A stretch of DNA of 64,000 bases from NCBI GenBank assembly GCA_030151865.1, contig JASLCK010000007.1, positions 3,556 to 67,555 of the forward strand. Reading direction: 5' to 3'. A program made the translations under genes and the position numbers. The notes under the pieces were generated by a model. That model was not told the DNA's origin. It saw only the letters and a list, made by a program, of their open reading frames with translations, and did no database searches. Positions 18,178 to 27,870 of the stretch are shown here, piece after piece; the stretch's first letter is position 1, and each line of letters starts with the position of its first letter. The stretch comes from Rhodospirillaceae bacterium. GTDB taxonomy: Bacteria; Pseudomonadota; Alphaproteobacteria; Rhodospirillales; Magnetospirillaceae.

Positions 18178-19656
18178 TTAACCGCGGGCGCCGGCGCCAA
18201 CAGGCGCTTCGTAAGGAACTTCGTTCCGAACGTCACCCTTGATGGTGCGGTAGAAGTTGTAAGCCATGATCAGGCCACCCAGAACGAACAGCACACCGCC
18301 GGTCGCGCGAATGATGTAGTAGGGGTGCATGGCGGCCACAGTTTCGATGAACGAATACTGCAGGAAGCCAAGGTTATCATAAGCGCGCCACATCAGGCCC
18401 TGCATGATGCCCGAGATCCACATCGAGGTGATGTAGAGCACGACGCCGATGGTGGCGATCCAGAAGTGATAGCTGACCAGACGGGTGGAATAGAGCGACT
18501 TACGCTTCCACAGCACCGGCACCAGATGGTACAGCGCACCGAAGGAAACGAAGGCAACCCAACCCAAAGCGCCCGAGTGAACGTGGCCAATACCCCAGTC
18601 GGTGTAGTGGGACAGCGAGTTCACGGCCTTCACCGACATCATCGGACCTTCGAAGGTCGACATGCCGTAGAAAGCAACCGAGGTCACCAGGAAGCGGATG
18701 ACGGGGTCGGTGCGCAGCTTTTCCCAAGCGCCCGACAGGGTCATCAGACCGTTGATCATGCCACCCCAGGACGGCATCCACAGCATCACCGAGAAGGTCA
18801 TGCCCAGAGTCTGCGCCCAGTCCGGCAGAGCGGTGTAGTGCAGATGGTGCGGACCGGCCCAGATGTACAGGAAGATCAGCGCCCAGAAGTGCACGATCGA
18901 CAGACGGTACGAATAGACCGGACGTTCGGCGCGCTTGGGCACGAAGTAGTACATGATGGCCAGGAAGCCGGTGGTCAGGAAGAAGCCCACGGCGTTGTGG
19001 CCGTACCACCACTGGGTCATGGCGTCCTGAACGCCCGAATACAGCTGGTAGGACTTCCACCAGGTGCCGCCGAAGACGGCGGTCGGGACGGCCAGGTTGT
19101 TGCCCAGATGCAGCATGGCAACGGTGATGATCATCGCCAGGGTGAACCAGTTGGCGACGTAGATGTGGGGTTCCTTGCGCTTATACAGGGTGCCGACGAA
19201 GGCAATCAGATAAGCGACCCACACGACGGTCAGCCACAGGTCCAACCACCATTCCGGCTCGGCGTATTCCTTGCCCTGGCTTTGGCCCAGGACATAGCTC
19301 AGCGCCGCGGCGACGATGAAGAGGTTGAAACCCCAGAAAATGAAGTTGCCCAGCACGGCGCCGCCCCACAGCGAAGCGCGGGTGGTGCGCTGCACGACGA
19401 AGAGCGAGGTGGCCATAAGGACGTTGCCGCCAAAGGCGAAGATGACGGCAGAGGTGTGCACCGGACGGAGACGACCAAACGAGGTCCATTCCAGATCCAG
19501 ATTCAACACCGGGAAAGCAAGCTGCCAGGCGATCAAATCGCCCACCAGGAAACCAACGACACCCCAGAAGGTCGCAGCAATGACGAACTTCTGAATGACG
19601 TTGTCAAAATAAGGCGTCGCGTCTTGAGCGCCGTGCGCCGTGGTCGCTTGGGTCAT
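18178..19656 (-). CDS. ccoN: cbb3-type cytochrome c oxidase catalytic subunit I
   Basis: A 492-residue polytopic haem-copper oxidase core with about 12 membrane helices, reducing O2 to water with high oxygen affinity at the haem b / haem b3-CuB centre. Conserved histidines appear in [15 protein letters not shown], in [16 protein letters not shown] and in [15 protein letters not shown] (the CuB region), and in the late [15 protein letters not shown]. First gene of ccoNOQP, with a perfect FNR box about 190 bp upstream. Confidence 0.99.
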   Translation of the reverse strand: MTQATTAHGAQDATPYFDNVIQKFVIAATFWGVVGFLVGDLIAWQLAFPVLNLDLEWTSFGRLRPVHTSAVIFAFGGNVLMATSLFVVQRTTRASLWGGAVLGNFIFWGFNLFIVAAALSYVLGQSQGKEYAEPEWWLDLWLTVVWVAYLIAFVGTLYKRKEPHIYVANWFTLAMIITVAMLHLGNNLAVPTAVFGGTWWKSYQLYSGVQDAMTQWWYGHNAVGFFLTTGFLAIMYYFVPKRAERPVYSYRLSIVHFWALIFLYIWAGPHHLHYTALPDWAQTLGMTFSVMLWMPSWGGMINGLMTLSGAWEKLRTDPVIRFLVTSVAFYGMSTFEGPMMSVKAVNSLSHYTDWGIGHVHSGALGWVAFVSFGALYHLVPVLWKRKSLYSTRLVSYHFWIATIGVVLYITSMWISGIMQGLMWRAYDNLGFLQYSFIETVAAMHPYYIIRATGGVLFVLGGLIMAYNFYRTIKGDVRNEVPYEAPVGAGARG

Positions 19657-19844
19657 GCCGAACTCCTGTCTCGACCAAAAACGAATCCATGAACGGTGAG
19701 TTCATTAACCGCATTGCGCGAAGGATTCTTTTCCCCCTCCCTCGCCACTGCGGCAGCCCTTCCGAAACCGATGAGCCATAGGTATAGGCCCCCGTCTCCG
19801 GGTCCGAGTTCGGCGCAATATGACGCACGCCGCCAAGAGGGCCA

Positions 19845-19858
19845 TTGATCTGGATCAA
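19845..19858. promoter_or_regulatory. Perfect FNR/FixK box between ccoN and rlmI
   Basis: TTGAT-CTGG-ATCAA is an exact match to the symmetric FNR/FixK consensus. It lies in the 316 bp divergent region between ccoN and rlmI, about 190 bp upstream of ccoN, and is the likely site for low-oxygen activation of ccoNOQP by the FNR-type protein encoded nearby. I saw no other strong site in this region. Confidence 0.85.
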
Positions 19859-19972
19859 AATGAGCCTCTTTTATGCCGCATTTAAGGGAGTTTTCCGCGC
19901 CTTTGCGACTCTTCGTCAATTACCCCTGCGCTGCACCGTTGAGAAACCTGTGCGAGACGCTAAACTATACCA

Positions 19973-21175
19973 ATGACTGATATGATCGATAATCCCACCT
20001 CCCGCCCTCAGATTCACCTTATGGCTGGCCGCTCGCGCCGCCTCAGGTCTGGACATCCGTGGGTATTCTCCAACGAAATTAGTATGGATGCCGCGGCCAA
20101 GGCTTTGCCTCCCGGCGGGCTGGTGACGGTGGTCGATGCGGGCGGCGAACGCCTGGGCGTCGGCACGTTTAATCCCCATTCCCTGATCGCCGTGCGCCTG
20201 CTGTCGCGCGATCCGGATCAGAGCGTCGATGCTGGGTTGATCGCCCAGCGTCTGGAGCGCGCCCGCGCCTTGCGCGACCAGATGTTTGGCCGCCCCTTTT
20301 ATCGCCTGATCCATGCCGAGGCCGACGGCCTGCCCGGTCTGGTGATCGACCGTTATGGCGATATCGTCGCCATCCAGGCCAACACGGCGGGCATGGACCT
20401 GTTGCTGCCGCAAATCCTCGAAGCGATTGATCAGGTTCTGGCCCCCAAGGCGGTGGTGCTGAAGAACGACAGCCCGGTGCGTAAGCTGGAAGGGTTGGAG
20501 CTTTACGACCGTCTGGCCAAGGGCGATCTGTCCGGCCCGGTGGAGTTGGAAGAAAACGGCGCGCGCTTCCTGGCCGATCTGGCGGACGGGCAAAAGACCG
20601 GCTGGTTCTATGACCAGCGCGACAACCGCGCCGCCGTGGCTGCCCTGGCCAAGGGCCGCAGCATGATCGACTTTTACACCTATGCGGGCGGCTTTGCCGT
20701 TCAGGCGGCGCTGGCGGGTGCTTCGCGGGTGGTGGCGGTTGATCGTTCGGAAGGATCGCTGGCCCTGGCCTCCCGTTCAGCCGAACTCAACGCCGTCAAG
20801 ATCGAAGCGGTGCGCGCCGACAGCTTCGCCGAAATGGAACGTCTCGCCACTGCCGGGGAAAAGTTCGGCGTTGTGGTGTCCGACCCGCCCGCCTTCGTCA
20901 AATCCAAGAAGGATCTGGCGGCGGGCTCGAAGGGCTATCGCAAGATGACCAAGCTGGCCGCCGCCCTGGTGGAACCGGGCGGGTTCCTGCTGGTGGCGTC
21001 GTGCTCGCACCACATGGCCCCCGACAATTTCGCCGAGGAAGTGCGCCACGGCCTGTCTCAGGCGGGACGGTCGGGCCGCATTCTCCGCTCGGCGGGGGCG
21101 GCGGGCGACCATCCGGTCCATCCTTATCTGCCGGAAAGCGCCTATCTGAAGGCCCAGTTGTTCCAGTTGGATTGA
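19973..21175 (+). CDS. rlmI: RlmI-type class I SAM-dependent rRNA methyltransferase
   Basis: A 400-residue cytoplasmic enzyme of the 23S rRNA m5C1962 methyltransferase group. An N-terminal PUA-like RNA-binding domain (LRSGHPWVFSNEI, about residues 15-90) is followed by a Rossmann methyltransferase domain. The latter has YTYAGGFAVQAALAGASR (SAM loop), AVDRSEGSLALA, the catalytic-region SDPPAFVKSKKD and a VASCSHH loop. Its target in this organism is inferred from the family; a close relative such as RlmK is possible. It is divergent from ccoN and ends at a good terminator. Confidence 0.9.
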   Translation: MTDMIDNPTSRPQIHLMAGRSRRLRSGHPWVFSNEISMDAAAKALPPGGLVTVVDAGGERLGVGTFNPHSLIAVRLLSRDPDQSVDAGLIAQRLERARALRDQMFGRPFYRLIHAEADGLPGLVIDRYGDIVAIQANTAGMDLLLPQILEAIDQVLAPKAVVLKNDSPVRKLEGLELYDRLAKGDLSGPVELEENGARFLADLADGQKTGWFYDQRDNRAAVAALAKGRSMIDFYTYAGGFAVQAALAGASRVVAVDRSEGSLALASRSAELNAVKIEAVRADSFAEMERLATAGEKFGVVVSDPPAFVKSKKDLAAGSKGYRKMTKLAAALVEPGGFLLVASCSHHMAPDNFAEEVRHGLSQAGRSGRILRSAGAAGDHPVHPYLPESAYLKAQLFQLD

Positions 21176-21184
21176 TCGGGCACA

Positions 21185-21217
21185 AAGCCGGGGCGGCCGT
21201 CCGTTGCCCCGGCTTTT
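21185..21217 (+). terminator. Intrinsic terminator after rlmI
   Basis: AAGCCGGGGC / GCCCCGGCTT (10 bp stem, 11-base loop) ending in TTTT, 9 bp after the rlmI stop codon. Confidence 0.88.
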
Positions 21218-21304
21218 CCTTGCAATCCTTGACGTCGGGGCCGCCCGAGCATATTTCACCGCTTCGTAGTCAGTCTCAATCGTCGTTGTCTGGAAAGTTG
21301 ACCC

Positions 21305-21820
21305 ATGGCCCTTTTGCCGATCTTTGTCGCCCCGCATCCTGTTTTGAAGCAAAAAGCCAAGCCGGTGGCGCAGGTCGACGACACCATCCGCACCCTGATG
21401 GACGACATGCTGGAGACCATGTACAAGGCCCCCGGCATCGGTTTGGCCGCACCGCAGGTTGGGCAATCGATTCGCCTGCTGGTCATCGACATCGCCGGAG
21501 AGGGAGAGCCCCCGGCCCCGCTGTGCATGGTCAATCCGGAAATCACCTGGGTTTCCGACGAAGACCGCCATTACGAAGAAGGCTGCCTGTCGGTTCCCGA
21601 CCAATATGCCGACGTGGTCCGTCCGGCCCGCATCAAGGTCCGCTTCATCGACCGCGACAACCAGAAGCAGGAAATCGAAGCTGATGATCTGTTGGCTACC
21701 GTGATCCAGCATGAGATGGACCATCTGGAGGGCATTCTGTTCATCGACCACCTGTCCAGCCTGAAGCGCAACATGATCCTGCGCAAGCTGACCAAGCTGA
21801 AGAAGGATGCCGAGGCATGA
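21305..21820 (+). CDS. def: Peptide deformylase
   Basis: A 171-residue metalloenzyme removing the formyl group from N-terminal methionine of new proteins. All three signatures are present: [10 protein letters not shown] (about residue 45), EEGCLSVP with the metal-binding Cys (about residue 90) and QHEMDHLEG with the two metal-binding His and catalytic Glu (about residue 135). First gene of def-fmt-truA; its stop overlaps the fmt start (ATGA). Confidence 0.99.
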   Translation: MALLPIFVAPHPVLKQKAKPVAQVDDTIRTLMDDMLETMYKAPGIGLAAPQVGQSIRLLVIDIAGEGEPPAPLCMVNPEITWVSDEDRHYEEGCLSVPDQYADVVRPARIKVRFIDRDNQKQEIEADDLLATVIQHEMDHLEGILFIDHLSSLKRNMILRKLTKLKKDAEA

Positions 21821-22743
21821 GCCTGCGCCTCGTCTTCATGGGCACCCCCGACTTCGCCGCCAGCGCCCTGGCGGCGCTGATCGAGGCCGGACACGATGTG
21901 GTCTGCGTCTATAGCCAGCCGCCCCGCCCTGCCGGGCGCGGCCATAAGGAAAAGCCGTCGCCGGTTCACGCCTTCGCCGACAGCAAGGGCATTGCCGTGC
22001 GCACCCCGAAAAGCCTGAGGACCGCCGAAGCTCAGGCCGACTTCGCCGCCCTCAATGCCGATTTGGCGGTGGTGGCGGCCTATGGCCTGATCCTGCCCAA
22101 GGCAGTATTGGACGCGCCCCGTCTGGGCTGCATCAACATCCACGCCTCGCTGCTGCCACGCTGGCGCGGTGCTGCCCCGATCCAGCGGGCCATCCAGGCG
22201 GGCGATGCCGAAAGCGGCGTCACCATCATGCAGATGGACGAAGGCTTGGATACCGGCGCGATGCTGCTAAAGGGCGTCACCCCGATTACCGCCGAAACCA
22301 CCGGGGCCAGCCTGCATGACGCCCTGGCCGCCCAGGGGGCCGCGCTGATCGTGGATGCCCTGACCAAGCTGGAAGCAGACGCCCTGCCCGCCACCGCCCA
22401 ACCGGTCGATGGCGTGACCTATGCCGCCAAGCTGTCCAAGGACGAAGGCCGCCTGGATTGGACCCGTCCGGCGGGCGAACTAGAACGCACCATCCGCGCC
22501 TTCACCCCCTGGCCGGGGGCCTGGTTCGAAAAAGATGGCGAACGCTTCAAGGTTCTGGCGGCGCAAGTGATCAGCGGCTCTGGCACTCCGGGCAGCGTTC
22601 TCGATGATCGCTTAAGCGTCGCCTGCGGCGAAGGTGCGTTGCGGCTGATCACCGTCCAGCGGGCCGGTAAGGCGGCGATGTCCGCCGACGCCCTGCTGCG
22701 CGGCTATCCGGTCCCCAAGGGAACCAATCTTGCCGCGCTATAA
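21817..22743 (+). CDS. fmt: Methionyl-tRNA formyltransferase
   Basis: A 308-residue enzyme formylating initiator Met-tRNA with 10-formyl-tetrahydrofolate. The N-terminal Rossmann domain opens [20 protein letters not shown], the catalytic region reads [20 protein letters not shown], and an OB-like C-terminal domain (about residues 205-305) binds tRNA. It overlaps def by 4 bp and truA by 14 bp. Pairing with def is the standard formylation/deformylation arrangement. Confidence 0.99.
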   Translation: MSLRLVFMGTPDFAASALAALIEAGHDVVCVYSQPPRPAGRGHKEKPSPVHAFADSKGIAVRTPKSLRTAEAQADFAALNADLAVVAAYGLILPKAVLDAPRLGCINIHASLLPRWRGAAPIQRAIQAGDAESGVTIMQMDEGLDTGAMLLKGVTPITAETTGASLHDALAAQGAALIVDALTKLEADALPATAQPVDGVTYAAKLSKDEGRLDWTRPAGELERTIRAFTPWPGAWFEKDGERFKVLAAQVISGSGTPGSVLDDRLSVACGEGALRLITVQRAGKAAMSADALLRGYPVPKGTNLAAL

Positions 22744-23479
22744 GCTGACGGTCGAATATGACGGCACCGGTCTGGTGGGCTGGCAGCGCCAGGATAGCGG
22801 CATGTCGGTGCAAGGACTGCTGGAACAGGCGGCTTATATCCTGTCGGGCCAGAAGGTCACGTTTTACGCTGCCGGACGGACCGACGCCGGGGTCCATGCC
22901 ACCGGACAAGTAGCCCATGTGGAATTCGAGCGGGACTTCCGCCCCGACTCGGTGCGCGACGGCCTGAATTTCTGGCTACGCCCGGAAGGGGCCTATTGCC
23001 AGGTCATCGTGGTGGCGGCGGAACGGGTGGAAGACGACTTCCACGCCCGCTTTTCGGCCAAGGGACGCAGCTATCTCTACCGCATCGTCAATCGCCGGGT
23101 CCGCTTGGTGATCGAGCATAACCGCGCTTGGTGGGTACCCCGTCCCCTGGATGCGGCAGCGATGCACGAAGCCGCCCAACATTTGGTCGGCCATCACGAC
23201 TTCACCACCTTCCGCGCCGCCGAATGCCAGGGCAGCGGCCCGATGAAGACCCTGGACCGCCTGGATGTTTCGCGCGTCGGTCAGGAAATCCATATTGTCG
23301 CCGAAGCCCGCTCATTCCTGCATCATCAGGTCCGCAACATGGTCGGCACCCTGAAGCTGGTGGGCGAAGGCAAGTGGCAGCCCATCGACGTCAAGCACGC
23401 GCTGGAAGCGAAAAACCGCGCCAAGGGCGGCCCCACCGCCCCAGCGGAAGGGCTTTACTTCACCGGCGTCAAATACTGA
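22730..23479 (+). CDS. truA: tRNA pseudouridine(38-40) synthase
   Basis: A 249-residue enzyme modifying U38-U40 in the anticodon arm of tRNAs. The catalytic aspartate lies in [19 protein letters not shown]; other family segments are [16 protein letters not shown] and [13 protein letters not shown]. The start is a TTG at 22730 inside fmt with GGAA upstream, the only start that gives the family N-terminus [20 protein letters not shown]. Third gene of the def-fmt-truA operon. Confidence 0.98.
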   Translation: MPRYKLTVEYDGTGLVGWQRQDSGMSVQGLLEQAAYILSGQKVTFYAAGRTDAGVHATGQVAHVEFERDFRPDSVRDGLNFWLRPEGAYCQVIVVAAERVEDDFHARFSAKGRSYLYRIVNRRVRLVIEHNRAWWVPRPLDAAAMHEAAQHLVGHHDFTTFRAAECQGSGPMKTLDRLDVSRVGQEIHIVAEARSFLHHQVRNMVGTLKLVGEGKWQPIDVKHALEAKNRAKGGPTAPAEGLYFTGVKY

Positions 23480-23608
23480 CAAAAGCCCCGGCCAAGCCAA
23501 TCTCAATTGTTGCAGTCTTTTGAAATTTAAGACGGTTTCGCCCCGCCCGGATTTTCCGGCGCACGGAAACGGCTAAGATGGCCGCCTTGTTTCCGTGATG
23601 GGGTTGGC

Positions 23609-24079
23609 ATGAACGTCGAGTTGCATCTGTCGAACATCAACGAACTGAGCAAACGCCGGTTCCAGCGCGTCCATATGTCGGTTCCCGTCACCATCGGCGA
23701 CAAGACCATGCGGACCATCGACTGGTCTGTGGGCGGCGTGCGCCTGCCCCATATCTTTCCTGGGCTTGATCCCTGGCAGGGTGAGGCCGACATCAGCATC
23801 CCGGCGGAAGATCTGCTGTTTACCCTGCACCTGACCATCGAGCATGTGCACGCCAATCTGGAACACGGTTATGCCGGATACCGCTTTGTCGATCCGACCG
23901 AAGAACAGCACGATTTGTTGCGCGCCCTGGTGATCGCCGTGGTCACCGATGGCTGTTTCGAGCTGGACAGCGTGCTGCAAGCCCCCTTTGCCAAGACCGC
24001 CCTGGCCAAAGCGCGGCGCGACGGACAAAGCATCCACCCCCACGAAGGCTTTGCCATTACCAAACGCGCTCAGGGGTAA
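23609..24079 (+). CDS. PilZ-like domain protein
   Basis: A 156-residue soluble protein resembling a single PilZ domain. The two c-di-GMP contact motifs are visible: RRFQR (RxxxR, about residues 16-20) and DWSVGG ([D/N]xSxxG, about residues 38-43). Beta-strands follow, then a helical C-terminal extension (about 100-156). It would act as a c-di-GMP effector; a GGDEF protein at 27871 could supply the messenger. It is convergent with the 192-residue membrane protein, with 2 bp between stop codons. Its target is unknown. Confidence 0.72.
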   Translation: MNVELHLSNINELSKRRFQRVHMSVPVTIGDKTMRTIDWSVGGVRLPHIFPGLDPWQGEADISIPAEDLLFTLHLTIEHVHANLEHGYAGYRFVDPTEEQHDLLRALVIAVVTDGCFELDSVLQAPFAKTALAKARRDGQSIHPHEGFAITKRAQG

Positions 24080-24081
24080 GC

Positions 24082-24660
24082 TCAGGACCCCAGACCAATC
24101 CCCGACAGGCTGTCGGCACCGGCGTCGATCAGCACCCCCAACAGGAAATCGATGATCACCAAGGCGGTCGCGGTGATGCTTTCCACCGCCAGACCAATGC
24201 GGGCGATGAAAAAGCTGTAAGCGAGAAACACGATGTGCAACAGCACCCACAACGCCATCAAGACTTCCTGCGGGGCGCCCAGACTGGTCAACAGCAAAAG
24301 CGGCGGCCACAGCACCAACTGCACCAGTTGGAACCAGTTATAGGTGGCGATGTAGAGGCAATAGCGTTCGGTCCGGTGAAATAGGACCACCACCGGGATC
24401 ATCAGCAGCGGATAGGACAGCCAGCCGACCACATAGGCCGCCCCCTGCACCCCGGCGAACTGCCACCAATCGGTGATTTTGTCGGGCGGCAACTGGTAAG
24501 CCAGCATCAGCCCCCAAAACGGCAGCAGGATCAGCGCGGCCCAAAAGGAATTCAGGCACCCGCGCCGGGTCGGATCGAAAAACAGGAAGCCTTCGGGACG
24601 AAATCTCAACAGATAACGGATCCCGGTAAAAGCGGCCTGAAGTTCGCGCCGGTTCAGCAT
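24082..24660 (-). CDS. Polytopic membrane protein of unknown function (192 aa)
   Basis: A 192-residue inner-membrane protein with about four to five hydrophobic segments (roughly residues 40-57, 73-95, 108-125, 130-152 and 160-178). The N-terminus is basic and cytoplasmic-looking ([14 protein letters not shown]). I do not recognise the family. Its start overlaps the end of dapE by 7 bp, so it is probably translationally coupled as the last gene of the dapD-dapE transcript. A role in lysine or peptidoglycan precursor synthesis is not shown by the sequence. Confidence 0.75.
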   Translation of the reverse strand: MLNRRELQAAFTGIRYLLRFRPEGFLFFDPTRRGCLNSFWAALILLPFWGLMLAYQLPPDKITDWWQFAGVQGAAYVVGWLSYPLLMIPVVVLFHRTERYCLYIATYNWFQLVQLVLWPPLLLLTSLGAPQEVLMALWVLLHIVFLAYSFFIARIGLAVESITATALVIIDFLLGVLIDAGADSLSGIGLGS

Positions 24661-25838
24661 GCCAGATAATCCTGCAAGATCCGCTGATAGATGTCGGTCA
24701 GCCCGAACAGATCGGCCACAGCAACCCGTTCATCGGCCTTATGCATGCTTTGCCCGACCAACCCAAATTCCGCAACAGGACAATGGTAGCGGATGAAGCG
24801 GGCATCCGACGTTCCGCCCGAGGTCGAGGCTTCAGGCTGATGGCCGGTCACCGCCAAAGCGGCCCGGGCAATACTGTCGGACAGCTTGCCGGGCGGGGTC
24901 AGGAAGCTTTCGCCCGACACTTCCACCTCAAGCTCATATGCGCCGCCGATGGCGTCGAACTTGGCACGCAGCCAATCCTCGACGCTCTTGCCGGAATGCA
25001 GATCGTTAAAGCGGATGTTGAAACCGGCGCGCGCCTCGGCAGGGATGACGTTGGTGGCGGGGTTGCCCACATCGATGGTGGTGATCGCCAGGGTCGAGGC
25101 CTGAAAATGTTCCGACCCCTGATCCAACGGTTCGCGGATCAGGCTTTGCAGCATGTCCATCAAACGGGGAATGGGATTGTCAGCCCGGTCGGGATAGGCC
25201 ACATGACCTTGCGCCCCCAGCACCCGCAAGCGCCCGTTCAGGCTGCCGCGTCGGCCGATCTTCATCATCTCGCCCAGATAGCGGGGATTGGTGGGTTCGC
25301 CCACCAGACAGGCGTCGATGGTTTCGCCCTGCTGCTTCAGCCAATCCAGCACGCGCACCGTGCCGTCCAGAGCACGGCCTTCCTCGTCACCGGTAATCAG
25401 CAGGCTGATGGAGCCTTTGAAAGCCGCCTGTTCAGCCAGAAAGCGCGCGGTGGCGGCGACAAAGGCGGCGACCGCCCCCTTCATGTCGGCAGCCCCCCGA
25501 CCATAAAGATGATCGCCCACCACTTGGCCCGCAAAGGGATCGACGGTCCAGCCCTGACCGGGCGGCACCACATCGGTATGACCGGCGAAGCAGAAATTGG
25601 GGGATTGATCACCCAGACGGGCGTAAAGATTTTCGATCTGCGGACGGCCCTGATCAGCCCCAAAGGCCAAACGCCGGCAGGTGAACCCCAGCGCGGTCAA
25701 CGCCTCTTCCAGCACCGCCAGCGCGCCATCGTCGGCGGGAGTGACACTGGGACGGCGAATCAACGCCTGGGCCAGGGCGAGCGGATCGGTCAAAGCGGAC
25801 GGATGGGACACGGGCACGACACTCGCAGCAAAAGACAT
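24654..25838 (-). CDS. dapE: Succinyl-diaminopimelate desuccinylase
   Basis: A 394-residue cytoplasmic zinc peptidase-family enzyme hydrolysing N-succinyl-LL-diaminopimelate in the lysine/peptidoglycan pathway. Metal-site segments of the M20 family are present: [29 protein letters not shown] with the general base Glu, and the C-terminal SGGTSDARF with the last metal-binding region. It lies downstream of dapD on the same strand. Confidence 0.98.
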   Translation of the reverse strand: MSFAASVVPVSHPSALTDPLALAQALIRRPSVTPADDGALAVLEEALTALGFTCRRLAFGADQGRPQIENLYARLGDQSPNFCFAGHTDVVPPGQGWTVDPFAGQVVGDHLYGRGAADMKGAVAAFVAATARFLAEQAAFKGSISLLITGDEEGRALDGTVRVLDWLKQQGETIDACLVGEPTNPRYLGEMMKIGRRGSLNGRLRVLGAQGHVAYPDRADNPIPRLMDMLQSLIREPLDQGSEHFQASTLAITTIDVGNPATNVIPAEARAGFNIRFNDLHSGKSVEDWLRAKFDAIGGAYELEVEVSGESFLTPPGKLSDSIARAALAVTGHQPEASTSGGTSDARFIRYHCPVAEFGLVGQSMHKADERVAVADLFGLTDIYQRILQDYLAC

Positions 25839-25895
25839 CCAAACAACGATGCGCCGCCAGCCGGTCAGGCTGGCGGCGAACCGCCGACGCCGCGC

Positions 25896-26744
25896 TTAGT
25901 CGCGCAGCAACTCGTTGATCGACACCTTGCCACGGGTCCGCTCGTCAACGCGCTTGACGATGACGGCGCAATAGAGGCTGGGGCCGGGGGTGCCGTCCGG
26001 CAGGGGCTTGCCCGGCATGCTGCCCGACACCACCACCGAATAGGCGGGAACGCGACCGATGAAGACTTCGCCGGTGGCGCGGTCGATGATCTTGGTGGAC
26101 GCACCCAGATAGACGCCCATGGACAACACCGCACCGGTTTCGACGATCACGCCTTCGGCCACTTCGGCGCGCGCGCCGATGAAGCAGTTGTCTTCGATGA
26201 TGACCGGACCGGCCTGCAGGGGTTCCAGCACGCCGCCGATGCCCGCACCGCCCGAGATATGCACGTTCTTGCCGATCTGGGCGCAGGACCCGACGGTGGC
26301 CCAGGTGTCAACCATGGTGCCTTCATCGACGAAAGCGCCCAGATTGACAAAGGACGGCATCAGGACAACACCCTTGGCGATGTGGGCCGAACGGCGCACC
26401 ACGGCACCCGGAACGGCACGGAAACCGGCGGCCTTGAAGGTCTCGGCGGTCCAGCCTTCGAACTTGGTGGGAACCTTGTCGTACCAGACGCCGCCCTTGC
26501 CGGGGCCGCCCGCCATGATCTGGTTGTCGTTCAGACGGAACGACAGCAGCACGGCCTTTTTGGCCCACTGGTTGACCACCCAGCCGTTGGCGGTTTTCTG
26601 GGCGACACGTTCTTCGCCACTATCCAGGGCGTCCAGCGCCGCCTCCACCGCCTCGCGCACCAGACCTTGGGTCGCGGTGGTGACTTCGGCGCGGTTTTCC
26701 CAGGCTTCTTCGATACGGTCGATAATATGCTGGCTCAACGGCAT
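25896..26744 (-). CDS. dapD: Tetrahydrodipicolinate N-succinyltransferase
   Basis: A 282-residue enzyme using succinyl-CoA to succinylate tetrahydrodipicolinate, the step before DapC/DapE. A helical N-terminal domain is followed by left-handed beta-helix hexapeptide repeats ([20 protein letters not shown] onward to [14 protein letters not shown]). The frame extends upstream to a TTG at 26777, but the ATG at 26744 ([15 protein letters not shown]) gives the normal family N-terminus and length. It is in line with dapE and downstream of the nucleotidase gene. Confidence 0.97.
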   Translation of the reverse strand: MPLSQHIIDRIEEAWENRAEVTTATQGLVREAVEAALDALDSGEERVAQKTANGWVVNQWAKKAVLLSFRLNDNQIMAGGPGKGGVWYDKVPTKFEGWTAETFKAAGFRAVPGAVVRRSAHIAKGVVLMPSFVNLGAFVDEGTMVDTWATVGSCAQIGKNVHISGGAGIGGVLEPLQAGPVIIEDNCFIGARAEVAEGVIVETGAVLSMGVYLGASTKIIDRATGEVFIGRVPAYSVVVSGSMPGKPLPDGTPGPSLYCAVIVKRVDERTRGKVSINELLRD

Positions 26745-26870
26745 GGACTGCGTTCCGTCAGAAATAGTGAAAGACAACCCGGAACCATAGCTGCCCCGCT
26801 GATCCTGTCAAGGACAGGCGGGGCCGGATCGGCTCCGGTTTTCCCTTATTTTTCCCAAGGGAAAGCCCGC

Positions 26871-27614
26871 TCAGGCAAAATCGATGGCGTTCAGCCAACC
26901 CGCCAGATCGGTGGTGACATGATCGACATGGGACAGATCGGCGTCCCCCGCCTCACCCCAATGGGGATGGCCGTCTTCCTCCACCAGCACGGTGGTCATG
27001 CCGATGGCCGCTGCCGGAGCCAGATTGCGGGGAATATCTTCGAACATCGCCGCCAGATCGGGCGCGACGTCGTGACGCTTCAACAGCGCCGCATAAGCCT
27101 CGGCATTGGGCTTGGGCACATAATCGGCGGCCTGAATGTCGAAGATGCCCTGAAAGTGCCGGGTGATCCCCAGCCGGTCCAGCACGCTGACGGCGTGATG
27201 TTCCGACCCGTTGGTGAAGATCAGCTTGCGCCCCGGCAGGCGGGTCAGTGCCCGATCCAGGGCAGGCGACGGCTGCAACACGCTGTGGTCGATGTCATGG
27301 ACATAGGCCAGGAATTCCGCCGGTTCGATGCCATGCACCATCATCAGCCCGCGCAAGGTGGTGCCGTAGAGATGGTAATATTGCTTTTGCAGCTTGTAGG
27401 CGGCATCCAGATCCAGCCCCAGCGCTTCGGCGATGAACTGGCGCATCCTGACATCGATCTGCGGGAACAGGCTGCACGAAGCCGGATAAAGGGTGTTGTC
27501 GAGATCGAACACCCAGCAATTCAGTTTCTTCAGCCGAACCAGCTGATCGGCGGAAGCCGACAGGATTGAAGCGGTCGGAGCGGTGGGGACAGTCTGGCTT
27601 TGGGTCATGATCAC
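26871..27614 (-). CDS. HAD-superfamily pyrimidine 5'-nucleotidase
   Basis: A 247-residue haloacid dehalogenase-fold phosphatase of the SSM1/PPM1 pyrimidine nucleotidase group. Motif I is VFDLDNTLYPA with the nucleophile Asp, motif II is IFTNGSEHHA, and motif III/IV lies around KPNAEAYAALL and MFEDIPRNL. It likely dephosphorylates pyrimidine nucleoside monophosphates. The GTG at 27614 has AAGGG seven bases upstream. The gene order nucleotidase-dapD-dapE recurs in alphaproteobacteria, so co-transcription is expected. Confidence 0.9.
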   Translation of the reverse strand: MIMTQSQTVPTAPTASILSASADQLVRLKKLNCWVFDLDNTLYPASCSLFPQIDVRMRQFIAEALGLDLDAAYKLQKQYYHLYGTTLRGLMMVHGIEPAEFLAYVHDIDHSVLQPSPALDRALTRLPGRKLIFTNGSEHHAVSVLDRLGITRHFQGIFDIQAADYVPKPNAEAYAALLKRHDVAPDLAAMFEDIPRNLAPAAAIGMTTVLVEEDGHPHWGEAGDADLSHVDHVTTDLAGWLNAIDFA

Positions 27615-27729
27615 AGATAAGCCCTTCCGCCCCGAAACAACAAGAGCAGATCGGCAGTGGTCATGGTTTTATCACCTTGATGATCACCCGAAAGGCGAGA
27701 AATTCCCTGACCTTTCCCCGCGATCGCCA

Positions 27730-27782
27730 GCAATAATTGACAAATCCGCCGAAAAACCAGCCACAACCGGCGGAATTATTGC
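27730..27782. repeat. Nested inverted repeat upstream of the GGDEF gene
   Basis: Outer arms GCAATAATT / AATTATTGC (9 bp) enclose inner arms CCGCCG / CGGCGG (6 bp), with a 7-base bulge on the left side and a 16-base loop. It lies in the 256 bp between the divergent nucleotidase and GGDEF genes, about 90 bp before the GGDEF start. It could be a leader hairpin or operator; no T-run directly follows. Confidence 0.6.
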
Positions 27783-27870
27783 AGTTTCATAGTTTTTCAA
27801 TAGGCGGAAATAGACACCAGGGTTATGGTGATCAATAGGGAGGCTGGAAGTGTGACCGTTTGTCTCGGAT

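Noticed and set aside
19653..19919. 88-codon minus-strand frame upstream of ccoN
   Set aside because: It covers the promoter region and FNR box of ccoN and its product has no recognisable features.
24741..27569. 942-codon plus-strand frame
   Set aside because: It is antisense to dapE, dapD and the nucleotidase gene, all of which have strong family motifs.
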